From: Clostridia bacterium
Lineage (GTDB): Bacteria > Bacillota > Clostridia > Oscillospirales > Acutalibacteraceae
Assembly: GCA_017434855.1 (NCBI GenBank)
Contig: JAFRUA010000021.1
Coordinates: 1-48,028 of the forward strand
Length of the DNA: 48,028 nucleotides
Direction of reading: 5' to 3'
Shown here one piece after another: positions 7,437 through 15,101 of this stretch; within the stretch, counting starts at the first letter, position 1, and each line of letters starts with the position of its first letter. A model generated the notes under the pieces. The model saw only the letters and a program-made list of their open reading frames with translations, did not search any database and had not been told where the DNA came from. A program made the position numbers and the translations under genes.

Positions 7437-9917
7437 GTGGCAAAGATCATGATGACCAAGCCCAGCAGCAGCGGGATCGCGCTGGGCGGCATCGGCACGG
7501 GAACGGTCGAGCTTTTTCCCGACGGCGAGTTTCACTATTGGCAGATCGCGAATCCCCCCAGACTGACCAGGATCTGCTGGGAAAGCAAGGCGGACGACGG
7601 CGAAAGCAGCACAGGCGCGCTGTCGTTCTGGATCCGGGCAGAGCAGGCGGGCCGGCGGCCCGTGGTACGAAAGCTCGGTATGCGGACCGAGCCGGACGAT
7701 TTCACCTATCGGGCGTTCCCCTGGAACAAACCGGTGGAAAAAATTTGTTTTGACGGGCGGTTCCCCGTGTGCGAACTGCAGTATGAAGACGCGGCTTTGC
7801 CCTGCCGGCTGACGGGGCGGGCGGTCGCGCCGTTTGTGCCGCACCGGACGGACGTCGCCGCCACCCCGGGGTTTTATCTGGATTTCGAGATCGAAAATCC
7901 GGGCACCGAGCCGCTGACGGCAAGCCTGCTCGGCACCCTTGTGCCGGAATTCTGCAACGACGGCGGCTGCCGGAACGTGCTTTCCGAGGTGCCCGGCGGC
8001 GTCAGCATCACGATGCGTCCTGCCGAGGTGTCCGACGCGCCGAACTGCGGCCAGGTGTGCCTGAGCATCGGCGGCGACGGCGAAAAAAGCTATATCGCGG
8101 GAGAATACCGGCGCTTTATCCGGGAGTATATCTTTGACGACGACGCGTTCGGCGTCAGCCAGGAATCCGTGCTCTTCGGCTTCCGCGAAACGGGCCGGCT
8201 GCCAAACAGCGACGTCGGTGCGCCGCCGCCCGCGGTTCCGGAGAATCCGGAGGCGCTGACCGACGATGAGCTCGCCGCGCTTTTCGGCGCATATCTCCGG
8301 TACCCCTTCGCCGCATCCGTTCTGCGGCGCATCCGCGATACAAAGCCCGCATTCCCGGAAACGCGGGAAGATCTGGCCATGTTCCTTGCGGCAATGAAAG
8401 GGCAGGACCGCCTGCATATTCAAAAGCCGGAGGAATTCGGCAGTGCCGCGCTGTGCGGTACGGTGCGCCTTGCCCCGGGCGAGAAAAAGACGGTGCGTTT
8501 TATTCTGACCTGGTATTTTCCGAATCACTTCTCAAAAGACGGGCGGCGGCTCGGACACTACTATGAAAATCTGTTCGGCGGCGCCGCAGACGCAAACGCC
8601 TTTTTGCAAGCGCACCGTTCAGCGGTGTTTGACAAGGCTGCCGCGTTCTCAAAGCTGCTCTATGACACGACCCTTCCGGACGTCTATCCGGACTGCTGGA
8701 GCGGACATCTGAGCACGCTTGTCAAGTGTTCGTGGTACCTGAAAGACGGCAAGTTCGGCCTGTGGGAGGGCCTGGGCTTCTGCGGCTTCCACACAACAGA
8801 CATCACCTATCACGCGTCGTTCAGCCTGCTGGCTTTGTTCCCGGACCTGCAGCTTCGTCAGATGCGCATGGGCGCCGCCTTTCAGCGCGAGGACGGGCGC
8901 GTGCACCACTGCTTCGCGCCGGATCTGGATCATGTGAACGGCGGCTATGACCGCGTGGACATGAACAACCAGTTTGTGCTGATGGTTCTGCGCGATTATC
9001 TTTTCACCGGCGACGCCGCGTACCTCAAGGAAATGTGGCCGCATGTGGGCCGCGCCATGGATTCCATCGGTGCGCTTGACACAGACGGCGACGGGCTCCC
9101 CGACCGGGACACGACGCGGAACACCTTTGACGCCTGGAATTTCACCGGGACGCCGGTGTATATCTCGGTTCTGTGGCTTGCCGCACTGAAGGCCGCCGCC
9201 CGGATCGCCGATGAGATGGGTGACGCCGACCGCGCCGAAGAATGGAGGCGCCTGCTTGAAAAAGGGCTTGCCGCCCTTGAAACGCGCCTGTGGAACGGAG
9301 AATACTATGACCTGTGGCGCGCCGGCGACCAAAAGGACGAAACCCTGATGACCGACCAGCTTGACGGGGAATGGTTTCTGCGCACGGCGGGGATCGGGGG
9401 CAACCTGGGCGACGACCGGATCCGGGCTGTTGTGCGGGCCATTCTGGACCGGAACTTTGATCCGGACAGCGGCCTCATCAACGCCACTTGCCCCAACGGG
9501 CGGCATGATACGCTGCATTCGCACAAAAACTGTCAGACAGAGGCCGTCTGGACGGGCATCGTCTATGTCATGGCCGCGCTTTGCCTGAGCGTGGGACTGT
9601 GTGACGACGCGCACACCCTGATCACGTCCATCCGCGACAATCAGTTCCGGTTCGGCGCGCTGTGGGACCACTGGGAGTGCGGCCACCACTACTCGCGCCC
9701 GATGTCGAGCTGGACCACACTGAACGCGGCCCTGGGCCTGCGGGTCGATGCCGCGCGGCGGGTCCTTCGGCTGAACCCGGTGACAGAGAACGTCACGCTG
9801 CCGCTGTGCTTTCCCGGTGCGCTGGGTACGGTGGAGGTCAAAAACGGCGCGGTATCTGTTCGCGTCACCGAGGGCAGCCTGGACGGCTGGACCGTCCTGA
9901 CCGGGGAAACGGAGTAA
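7437..9917 (+). CDS. GH116 family glycoside hydrolase (DUF608 / GBA2-like)
   Basis: 826 residues from a GTG start preceded by AAAGGCGG; an ATG 18 bases upstream lacks a site. Retaining enzymes of this family cleave beta-glucosides, beta-xylosides or glucosylceramide. The N-terminal beta domain begins SSSGIALGGIGTGTVELFPDG. The (alpha/alpha)6 domain holds GLWEGLGFCGFHTTDITYHA, where Glu444 fits the family nucleophile, and NTFDAWNFTGTP, where Asp565 fits the acid/base. No signal peptide, so it is probably cytoplasmic and takes imported oligosaccharides. Same operon as the propeller protein at 5993. A terminator follows. Confidence 0.88.
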   Translation: MAKIMMTKPSSSGIALGGIGTGTVELFPDGEFHYWQIANPPRLTRICWESKADDGESSTGALSFWIRAEQAGRRPVVRKLGMRTEPDDFTYRAFPWNKPVEKICFDGRFPVCELQYEDAALPCRLTGRAVAPFVPHRTDVAATPGFYLDFEIENPGTEPLTASLLGTLVPEFCNDGGCRNVLSEVPGGVSITMRPAEVSDAPNCGQVCLSIGGDGEKSYIAGEYRRFIREYIFDDDAFGVSQESVLFGFRETGRLPNSDVGAPPPAVPENPEALTDDELAALFGAYLRYPFAASVLRRIRDTKPAFPETREDLAMFLAAMKGQDRLHIQKPEEFGSAALCGTVRLAPGEKKTVRFILTWYFPNHFSKDGRRLGHYYENLFGGAADANAFLQAHRSAVFDKAAAFSKLLYDTTLPDVYPDCWSGHLSTLVKCSWYLKDGKFGLWEGLGFCGFHTTDITYHASFSLLALFPDLQLRQMRMGAAFQREDGRVHHCFAPDLDHVNGGYDRVDMNNQFVLMVLRDYLFTGDAAYLKEMWPHVGRAMDSIGALDTDGDGLPDRDTTRNTFDAWNFTGTPVYISVLWLAALKAAARIADEMGDADRAEEWRRLLEKGLAALETRLWNGEYYDLWRAGDQKDETLMTDQLDGEWFLRTAGIGGNLGDDRIRAVVRAILDRNFDPDSGLINATCPNGRHDTLHSHKNCQTEAVWTGIVYVMAALCLSVGLCDDAHTLITSIRDNQFRFGALWDHWECGHHYSRPMSSWTTLNAALGLRVDAARRVLRLNPVTENVTLPLCFPGALGTVEVKNGAVSVRVTEGSLDGWTVLTGETE

Positions 9918-9941
9918 TCGGATTACACACGAAACAGAACA

Positions 9942-9985
9942 CCCCGTCGGAGCGTTCGCTGCGGATGCCCGGCGGGGGCTTTTTT
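9942..9985 (+). terminator. Terminator after the GH116 gene
   Basis: CCCCGTCGG (9942-9950) pairs with CCGGCGGGG, followed by CTTTTTTG. Confidence 0.8.
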
Positions 9986-10163
9986 GTACGCACCCGACGC
10001 GGGCGGCTCCGTGCGTGACGCGCTGCCGCCGAAAAAAACCGCTCCGCAGGCGCCGCGATCTGATGCGGAAACGTTGAGGAGAGAGGTGCGCGCGCCTTGC
10101 AGCGCCGCCGAATCGGCAGCCTTTTTTCGGGCCTCGGCAGCCGAGACCCGGGATCGTCCCAAT

Positions 10164-10195
10164 CAAAAACGCCCCCTCGCATGGAGAGGACGTTT
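10164..10195 (-). terminator. Leftward terminator of the small-peptide unit
   Basis: Minus-strand AAACG.CCTC pairs with GAGG.GGCGTTT, followed by T-rich sequence. It ends a transcript coming from the small gene at 10399-10569. Confidence 0.65.
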
Positions 10196-10257
10196 GAAAA
10201 CAGAAGGCGTTGATGTTGTGCCGACCGCAGGTCGGCTTGCGGACGGCGAACCGCTCA

Positions 10258-10398
10258 ATAGTGGATTCTGCCGCAGAAACAGGTTCTGTGCCCCTTGATT
10301 TTGAACAGCGCCCAGAGCGGCATCTGGATATGATTGAAGAATAGATCTTTGAAGAACCGGACAAAACTGCTTTCACCGGCTTTGCGACCATGGCAGGT
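10258..10398 (-). pseudogene. 47-codon in-frame continuation after the TGA of the small exported gene
   Basis: Directly in frame with the 56-residue gene at 10399-10569, running to a TGA at 10255-10257. The peptide is rich in Phe, Lys and Leu and ends with a CxC motif (TCFCGRIHY). No ATG, GTG or TTG occurs before the Met at codon 26. Listed as a broken or read-through extension; a 22-residue peptide starting at that Met is the other option. Confidence 0.4.
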
Positions 10399-10569
10399 TC
10401 AGGTGCAGGCGCGCTGCACGACGCGGTCCGGCATATAGCACACGGGCTTTTCGGTGATCGCGACGGTGCGCACGCCGCAGTTCGTATCGGCACGCGCGGT
10501 CAGGCTCAGCACGCCGAACGCCAGCACCACTGCCGGCAGGACGGACAAGCTCTTTTTCATGGTTTCCAT
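10399..10569 (-). CDS. Small exported Cys-containing peptide
   Basis: 56 residues: METMKKSLSVLPAVVLAFG... is a good signal peptide with a likely cleavage after TARA, leaving about 29 residues with cysteines at 31, 44 and 55. Ribosome site GGGAG lies 10 bases upstream. Not recognised. Odd feature: after the TGA stop the same frame stays open for 47 codons, and the downstream peptide (ESSFVRFFKDLFFNHIQ... ending TCFCGRIHY) looks like real protein with no start codon of its own before its Met26. Readthrough, selenocysteine (context ACT-U-TC), or a decayed longer gene are all possible. Confidence 0.55.
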   Translation of the reverse strand: METMKKSLSVLPAVVLAFGVLSLTARADTNCGVRTVAITEKPVCYMPDRVVQRACT

Positions 10570-10847
10570 ATGATACGCTCCCCATTGTAATATCTGCCAG
10601 TTTCTCCGACAAGGGAAGTACACACCCCCTTCCGCGTGTTTGTCAATGCGTGGCGGTGCAAATGGAGCGTGATTTCTTGATTTGACAAAACAGGAGGTCC
10701 TCCTTTTGCTTGCGCAGTGGAATGGATCTTCGGTCAGCGAAATTCGCTGCGCGAGCTGATTGGCATTTTTAGCTGTGAGCGAAGCGAGCAATTTCGCTAA
10801 AAAAACGCCATCCTTCCGGACAGCGTTTCATAATCATATGGTTTGGA
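10570..10847. other. Intergenic region with palindromes
   Basis: Apart from the terminator at 10799-10828, an imperfect palindrome lies at about 10775-10805 (TTTTTAGC...GCTAAAAA with inner AGCGAA/TTCGCT). Minus-strand TTGACA near 10646 has no good -10 box. No gene seen. Confidence 0.4.
10799..10828 (-). terminator. Terminator of the GtrA-type gene
   Basis: Minus-strand AACGC..TCC/GGA..GCGTT stem followed by seven T, 20 bases after the stop codon. Confidence 0.8.
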
Positions 10848-11396
10848 TCATTCCGCGGCGGCTTCGGCCGGCGCTTCTTCCTTCGGCTTGCGGAACAGAA
10901 TCTTGTCCACCGGGAAATACAGGAAGAACTGCACGGCGGAGCAGATCATCGTCGCTGCGTTCGCAGCAAGGCCATCGTTCCAGTCAAGCTTTTCTACAAA
11001 CAGGTCCTTCAGCGTCGGGTTCAGCCAGGCAGAAAACACGATCAGCGCCACCGTAAAGATGATATAGATCGGCAGCGTCACGGCGATGTTGGCGCTGGAA
11101 TTGAATGTCTTTTCACGGTTAACGAAGAATGCCACGATCTGTGCGGCAATGTTGGCGGTGTTGCTGACGATGAAATAGCCCAGGCCGCCGGCCGCGACGG
11201 TATAGACAAAGACCCACCAGCTGAAGGGCTGGTCATACAACGCCCGAATCTGCGGGATCAGCTTGAGCAGGTTGAGCAGCGCAAACTGCACGATCATCGC
11301 GAGCAGGCTCACAAAGATGAATTTGACGAACTGCCAGAGGGTTTTGACGCCGCTGCCTTTATCCGCAGCCGCCTTGTCGATGTCTTTTAATGCCAT
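10848..11396 (-). CDS. GtrA-like family membrane protein
   Basis: 182 residues with about four hydrophobic helices (QFVKFIFVSLLAMIVQFALL, WWVFVYTVAAGGLGYFIVSN, ITLPIYIIFTVALIVFSAW-like, and a last one near AATMICSAVQFFLYFPVD) and the typical GtrA features: an N-terminal QFVKF segment, FFVNREKTFNS after helix 2-3, and FPVDKILF near the end. GtrA proteins help move lipid-linked sugars across the membrane in glycan modification. The C-terminus is an Ala/Glu tail. Single gene with its own terminator; no glycosyltransferase is adjacent here, so the pathway is not shown by context. Confidence 0.8.
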   Translation of the reverse strand: MALKDIDKAAADKGSGVKTLWQFVKFIFVSLLAMIVQFALLNLLKLIPQIRALYDQPFSWWVFVYTVAAGGLGYFIVSNTANIAAQIVAFFVNREKTFNSSANIAVTLPIYIIFTVALIVFSAWLNPTLKDLFVEKLDWNDGLAANAATMICSAVQFFLYFPVDKILFRKPKEEAPAEAAAE

Positions 11397-11428
11397 ATTG
11401 TTTTTTCACCCCATATTTCAATTTACAA

Positions 11429-11463
11429 TGAAAATCTCCGCTGTTGCCGGCGGAGATTCATTT
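11429..11463 (-). terminator. Terminator of the 38-residue peptide gene
   Basis: Minus-strand AATCTCCGC/GCGGAGATT 9-bp stem followed by TTCATT. Confidence 0.75.
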
Positions 11464-11478
11464 TTCGGGTTATGTTGC

Positions 11479-11595
11479 TCAGGTGTTTTCGTCGTTGAAC
11501 TTCCGAATGTCTTTCACAAGACCTTTGAAGAAATCAACGATTTCGTTGATGAAATCGGAAAAAGCTTTCACGATCTTCTGGAATGTTTCGTTCAT
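11479..11595 (-). CDS. 38-residue amphipathic peptide
   Basis: Starts MNETFQKIVKAFSDFINEIV and ends FNDENT. Hydrophobic residues recur every three to four positions (F5, I8, V9, F12, F16, I17, I20, V21, F23, F24, L27, V28, I31), so most of it can form one amphipathic helix, with Lys and Asp/Glu on the other face. It has no signal peptide. Expression is well supported: promoter TTGAAA/TATAAT, ribosome site AAAGGGG and its own terminator within 230 bases. It resembles in style phenol-soluble modulins and other membrane-active peptides, or small membrane-surface proteins. No homologue is recalled. Confidence 0.7.
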   Translation of the reverse strand: MNETFQKIVKAFSDFINEIVDFFKGLVKDIRKFNDENT

Positions 11596-11628
11596 GATTC
11601 ATACCCCTTTCGAGTTTATTGCATACAC

Positions 11629-11657
11629 ATTATACCATGTGTTCTTTGATATTTCAA
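11629..11657 (-). promoter_or_regulatory. Promoter of the 38-residue peptide gene
   Basis: Minus strand TTGAAA (11652-11657), 17-base spacer, TATAAT (11629-11634). Confidence 0.85.
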
Positions 11658-11702
11658 GCTTTTCACAAAAACTTCGGAATTTCATAAAAGTTTTGCAATC
11701 AC

Positions 11703-12791
11703 TTAAAATACGGTGCTGTTGTAGCCCAGCATGCCGATATAGCTGGTGCCCTCGTTGATCTGGATCTCTTTGCCGTTTTCGTTCATCAAAAGCAGCGGGT
11801 CGTCATAGCTCTTTTTGATCCAGGTGATCTTGCGCACCGTGCCGTAAGACAGGTAATAGCCCGTGCCCTGCCAGCCGTATTTCACCAGCGGGCCGCCGTT
11901 GACCAGCTCGACGTCGGTCTCAAGGATGATGACGTTGGTATATTGCAGTTGTTTGTTCGCGGCGGTGTCCATGTGCCGGTTGCCGCAGTGGGTCTTGAGA
12001 TAAACCTTGCTGTCGCTGTCGTAGGAGAAGGTCGTGTAATAGGACTTGGAAAAATTCAGCCGCACGCTTTCGCACGCCTGATCGCTGACAGCCTTCGGCT
12101 TGCGGAAATTGAAGATATAGTCGTCTTTTCCCGGCGCATAGTTCATGTTGATGCCGCGCTCCTTAAAGAACTGCGGCAGGCTGCCGCCCTTGACAAAGGC
12201 GGTGTGCTCCCGGCTGTAACGCTTGAGCCGTTCCGGGTCACGGCCGAAAATCAACTGGTCGTAATCTTCGTTGCCGTCGATATAGTCGATCCGGGTCTTT
12301 TCCAGCGCGTTCTTGCCCAGCGTCGGGTTGCAGCCGAAGCAGATGTAATACGCGTTCAGCCCCTGCGCCAGGATCGGGAAATAATACCGGCAGCTGCGCA
12401 CCGAGCAAACGTCCGGAATCTTGGTGTAATCGGCAAAGACGGCCATCATGCGGGTGATGCCGCCCTCCACAATGCACTCAAACATCAGGTCGGCGCCCGC
12501 GATGCCGTACTGCGGCAGCGAGGCCTTGATGTTGTTGATCATGATGGCGACCGGCCGCTTGCCCTTTGCCTTGTTTGAAAGATCGTCCAGCCCCGTCAGA
12601 CGGTTATAGTCGGTCAGGGGCTTTTTTTCTTCTTCCTTGGTCTGCACGGCCTCACCGGTCGGCGCGGCGCTTTGCTGCGCCTCAGCCATCGGTTCTTTTT
12701 TATTTTTTTTGCAGCCGGAAAAACAGCAGATCAGCAGGACGGCGCACAAAAGCAGCGCCAGAGCGCGCAAGGATCGCGATCGATTTTTCAT
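11703..12791 (-). CDS. DUF3048 (YerB-like) lipoprotein
   Basis: 362 residues. N-terminal lipoprotein signal with lipobox LICCFSGC, then a Ser/Ala/Glu-rich linker and the DUF3048 N-terminal domain (RPVAIMINNIKASLPQYGIA, MFECIVEGGITRMMAVF, VCSVRSCRYYFPILAQ) and the smaller C-terminal DUF3048 domain. YerB of Bacillus subtilis is the best known member; its function is unknown. Start set at ATG 12791 (MKNRSRSL), 9 bases after AGGAG; an in-frame TTG three codons upstream touches the site. Anchored outside the membrane. Monocistronic, divergent from rpmH. Confidence 0.85.
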   Translation of the reverse strand: MKNRSRSLRALALLLCAVLLICCFSGCKKNKKEPMAEAQQSAAPTGEAVQTKEEEKKPLTDYNRLTGLDDLSNKAKGKRPVAIMINNIKASLPQYGIAGADLMFECIVEGGITRMMAVFADYTKIPDVCSVRSCRYYFPILAQGLNAYYICFGCNPTLGKNALEKTRIDYIDGNEDYDQLIFGRDPERLKRYSREHTAFVKGGSLPQFFKERGINMNYAPGKDDYIFNFRKPKAVSDQACESVRLNFSKSYYTTFSYDSDSKVYLKTHCGNRHMDTAANKQLQYTNVIILETDVELVNGGPLVKYGWQGTGYYLSYGTVRKITWIKKSYDDPLLLMNENGKEIQINEGTSYIGMLGYNSTVF

Positions 12792-12904
12792 AATTATCAA
12801 GCTCCTAAACGGGCGCGTCTGAAAGCGGCATCACGCGCAGACTGCATGTGTTCGGCGGCGCCCAAAAGTGATTTTGCACAAAACAAGTGCATTCGATTTT
12901 GCTT

Positions 12905-12933
12905 ATTATATCAAATTTCACGACAAATTGCAA
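12905..12933 (-). promoter_or_regulatory. Promoter of the DUF3048 lipoprotein gene
   Basis: Minus strand TTGCAA (12928-12933), 17-base spacer, TATAAT (12905-12910). Confidence 0.7.
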
Positions 12934-13098
12934 CTGCTTTCTCCCGTTTTTTCGTTTTGGGCAGTTAGAAAATGCAGCCGCACAAATGGTATGGTTGCAC
13001 AAAAAGCAGGCTGCACGTTCACAGTACAGACAAAAATGCGGGCAGCCGGACGCCGGATTTTCGGGAATAAAATCGGGAATTTTATTTTGAAAAAAATG

Positions 13099-13128
13099 TT
13101 GACAGAACAAGGTCCTTTGCGGTATAAT
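13099..13128 (+). promoter_or_regulatory. rpmH operon promoter
   Basis: TTGACA (13099-13104), 18-base spacer, TATAAT (13123-13128); about 110-base leader. Confidence 0.85.
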
Positions 13129-13242
13129 ATCGGAACGCAGGGTTTTTGCGCCCCGAACGTCAAAGTAACCACGGCTCGCGTGATTACATAACCCCGGAGA
13201 CTTCGGTCCGGGACCAGTCAAATGAAAAAGGAGGTCTATGAC

Positions 13243-13377
13243 ATGAAAAGAACGTATCAGCCCAAGAAGCGCCACAGAAAGATGGAGCACGGTTTCCGCA
13301 AAAGAATGGCGACCCGGAACGGCCGCAAGGTTCTGGCCCGCAGACGTGCGAAAGGCAGAAAACAGCTCACCTATTGA
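13243..13377 (+). CDS. rpmH: Ribosomal protein bL34
   Basis: 44 residues, [20 protein letters not shown]..., the standard length and sequence of L34 of the large ribosomal subunit. Ribosome site AAAGGAGG precedes the ATG. First gene of the conserved rpmH-rnpA-yidD-yidC-jag unit. Confidence 0.97.
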   Translation: MKRTYQPKKRHRKMEHGFRKRMATRNGRKVLARRRAKGRKQLTY

Positions 13378-13451
13378 TGTCGGCCGATTGCCGAACCCCG
13401 GCAGCCGCCGGCTTTGGTCCGCCGCGACTGCCCCGCGCTGGAGTTGATGTC

Positions 13452-13793
13452 ATGCCGCGCTTTCTTTCGTTGAAACTGAACAAGGACTTTTTGCGCCTGT
13501 ATCACCGGGGCAAGTCCTGTGCGAAGCCCGCACTGGTTGTCTATGCAATGAAAAACCGTGTGGGTATTTGTCGTGTCGGGATCACAACGAGCAAAAAGAT
13601 CGGCAACGCCGTTCAGCGCAACCGCGCCCGCCGGGTCATCCGCGCCGCTTTTCAGTCCACGCTGAGCACGGCCGCGTTTTCCGGCACGTGGGACCTGGTG
13701 TTTGTTGCGCGCACGCGAACAACCCGGCTGAAAAGTACGCAGGTGGAACTTGCGATGCGCCAGGCATTTTCAGAACTGGGGGTCACGCAATGA
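13452..13793 (+). CDS. rnpA: Ribonuclease P protein component
   Basis: 113 residues. Protein cofactor of RNase P, which matures tRNA 5' ends. It opens [22 protein letters not shown], as typical for RnpA, and contains the RNR signature ([15 protein letters not shown]). The start was chosen at the ATG with GGAG 8 bases upstream; longer versions read back into the rpmH stop region. Its TGA overlaps the yidD ATG (ATGA), so translation is coupled. Confidence 0.96.
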   Translation: MPRFLSLKLNKDFLRLYHRGKSCAKPALVVYAMKNRVGICRVGITTSKKIGNAVQRNRARRVIRAAFQSTLSTAAFSGTWDLVFVARTRTTRLKSTQVELAMRQAFSELGVTQ

Positions 13794-14029
13794 AAACGAT
13801 CCTGCTTGCCCTCATCCGGTTTTATCGTGCCCACATCTCACCGCACTTCGGCCCCTCATGCAGGTATTATCCGACCTGCTCCGTTTATGCAATAGAAGCG
13901 ATTGAAACGCACGGTGCGTTTCGCGGCGCTCTGCTGGCGCTCTGGCGTCTGCTGCGCTGCAATCCGCTGTCTCCGGGCGGGTATGACCCCGTTCCGCCGA
14001 AGAAACAAAAGACGGACAAGGCCGGGTGA
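13790..14029 (+). CDS. yidD: Membrane protein insertion efficiency factor
   Basis: 79 residues with the family signature [23 protein letters not shown] (cysteines in CRYYPTCS) and [13 protein letters not shown]. Supports YidC-mediated insertion of membrane proteins. Overlaps rnpA by four bases and lies directly before yidC. Confidence 0.96.
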   Translation: MKTILLALIRFYRAHISPHFGPSCRYYPTCSVYAIEAIETHGAFRGALLALWRLLRCNPLSPGGYDPVPPKKQKTDKAG

Positions 14030-14064
14030 AACATGATCCACCAAATCCATTACGGAGGTAACGC

Positions 14065-15060
14065 ATGTTCGCATTTCTTTATTCGATCTTCGGCGCCCTG
14101 TTCCGGGTTCTGTTCCAGTTCGTCAACAACTACGGGCTGTCGTTGATCATCTTTACGCTGTTCTTCCGCCTGCTCATTCTGCCAACCACGATCAAGCAGC
14201 AAAAGAGCTCTGCAAAGCAGGTCCGCATGCAGCCGAAGATCCGGCGCATCCGCGAAAAGTATCAGGATTATGCGCCGCAGGAGCGCAACCAGAAGATTCA
14301 GCAGGAGACCAACGAGCTCTATCAGCGCGAAGGCTACAGCGCCATGGCGGGAAGCTGCCTGCCGCTTTTATTCCAGTTGCCCATTCTTTGGGGCCTTTAC
14401 GGTGTTGTGCGCCAGCCGCTGACCTATGTGCTTGACGTCAAGCCGGGGCTTTTGGCAACGCTGACCGAAGCTGCCAAAAGCGTTCTGAACATTTCCGGCA
14501 AGCAGGCCAACTATATGGAAACGGCGATCATTTCCAACATCGACAGGATTTTGCCGAAAATCCCCGCAACCGCAGCGCAGTACGCCGGTGACATTGAACC
14601 GATCCGCAACTTCAAATTCACCATGTTCGGCATCGATCTGGGCGCCGTGCCAAGCTTTGACACCCTGAAAAATTTCGGCGCCGCCTCTGCCGAAGCGAAG
14701 GTCCTTCTTCTCATTCCGATCCTTGCCTTCGCAACGTCAATGATGACAAGCGTGCTGTCACAGATTCGTCAAAAGAAAAACAACCCGAATATGGAAAATC
14801 AGCAGATGATGGGCTGCATGATGTTCATGATGCCGCTGATGTCCCTTTATTTCACCTTTATGTTCCCCGCCGGCATGGGCATGTACTGGATCCTTTCAAA
14901 TATCTTTGCGTTTTTCCAGACGCTGATCCTCGGTCATCTGTATGCCCCGCGCAAAACCATCGCGCGCATGATGGTGGAAGAAACCATTGATCGCCGGTCC
15001 TATGAAGCGATGAAGCGGTCGGTCGGCAGCAACGACACGACCCAACCGGCCGACGCCTGA
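14065..15060 (+). CDS. yidC: Membrane protein insertase YidC/Oxa1
   Basis: 331 residues. Inserts membrane proteins on its own or with SecYEG. Five hydrophobic segments of the YidC/Oxa1 core are visible (for example GLSLIIFTLFFRLLILPTTI, CLPLLFQLPILWGLYGVV, MMFMMPLMSLYFTFMFPAGM, MYWILSNIFAFFQTLILGHL) with the charged cytoplasmic loop MQPKIRRIREKYQ between the first two. It lacks the large periplasmic domain of proteobacterial YidC, as expected in Gram-positives. Ribosome site GGAGG 7 bases upstream. Confidence 0.95.
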   Translation: MFAFLYSIFGALFRVLFQFVNNYGLSLIIFTLFFRLLILPTTIKQQKSSAKQVRMQPKIRRIREKYQDYAPQERNQKIQQETNELYQREGYSAMAGSCLPLLFQLPILWGLYGVVRQPLTYVLDVKPGLLATLTEAAKSVLNISGKQANYMETAIISNIDRILPKIPATAAQYAGDIEPIRNFKFTMFGIDLGAVPSFDTLKNFGAASAEAKVLLLIPILAFATSMMTSVLSQIRQKKNNPNMENQQMMGCMMFMMPLMSLYFTFMFPAGMGMYWILSNIFAFFQTLILGHLYAPRKTIARMMVEETIDRRSYEAMKRSVGSNDTTQPADA

Positions 15061-15101
15061 TCGGCCAAAAAAACTTAATGAATTAACGGTGGTGATCACT
15101 T

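Larger units (their letters stand above)
9918..10398. other. Intergenic stretch with two terminators and a repeat
   Basis: Holds the GH116 terminator, a GC-rich segment 9986-10031 that resembles minus-strand 47750-47797, an inverted repeat GCCGACC/GGTCGGC at about 10220-10236, a leftward terminator at 10164-10195, and a 47-codon open frame (10258-10398, minus) that directly continues the small gene at 10399-10569 past its TGA. Confidence 0.5.
12792..13242. other. Divergent control region between the lipoprotein gene and rpmH
   Basis: AT-richer than its surroundings. It holds the two promoters listed separately and a hairpin CCCCGGA/TCCGGG just before the rpmH ribosome site. In many bacteria rpmH neighbours dnaA and the origin; no dnaA gene and no clear DnaA-box cluster were seen. 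Confidence 0.5.

Noticed and set aside
9984-10298. 104-codon frame after the GH116 gene
   Set aside because: Starts in a terminator T-run; composition Arg/Pro/Ala-rich, no ribosome site.
8649-10493. 614-codon minus-strand frame opposite the GH116 gene
   Set aside because: Arg/Pro/Gln-rich antisense frame with no motif; GH116 catalytic residues are on the plus strand.
12792-13242. Chromosome origin next to rpmH
   Set aside because: No dnaA or dnaN gene and no cluster of DnaA boxes was found, so an origin is not supported.
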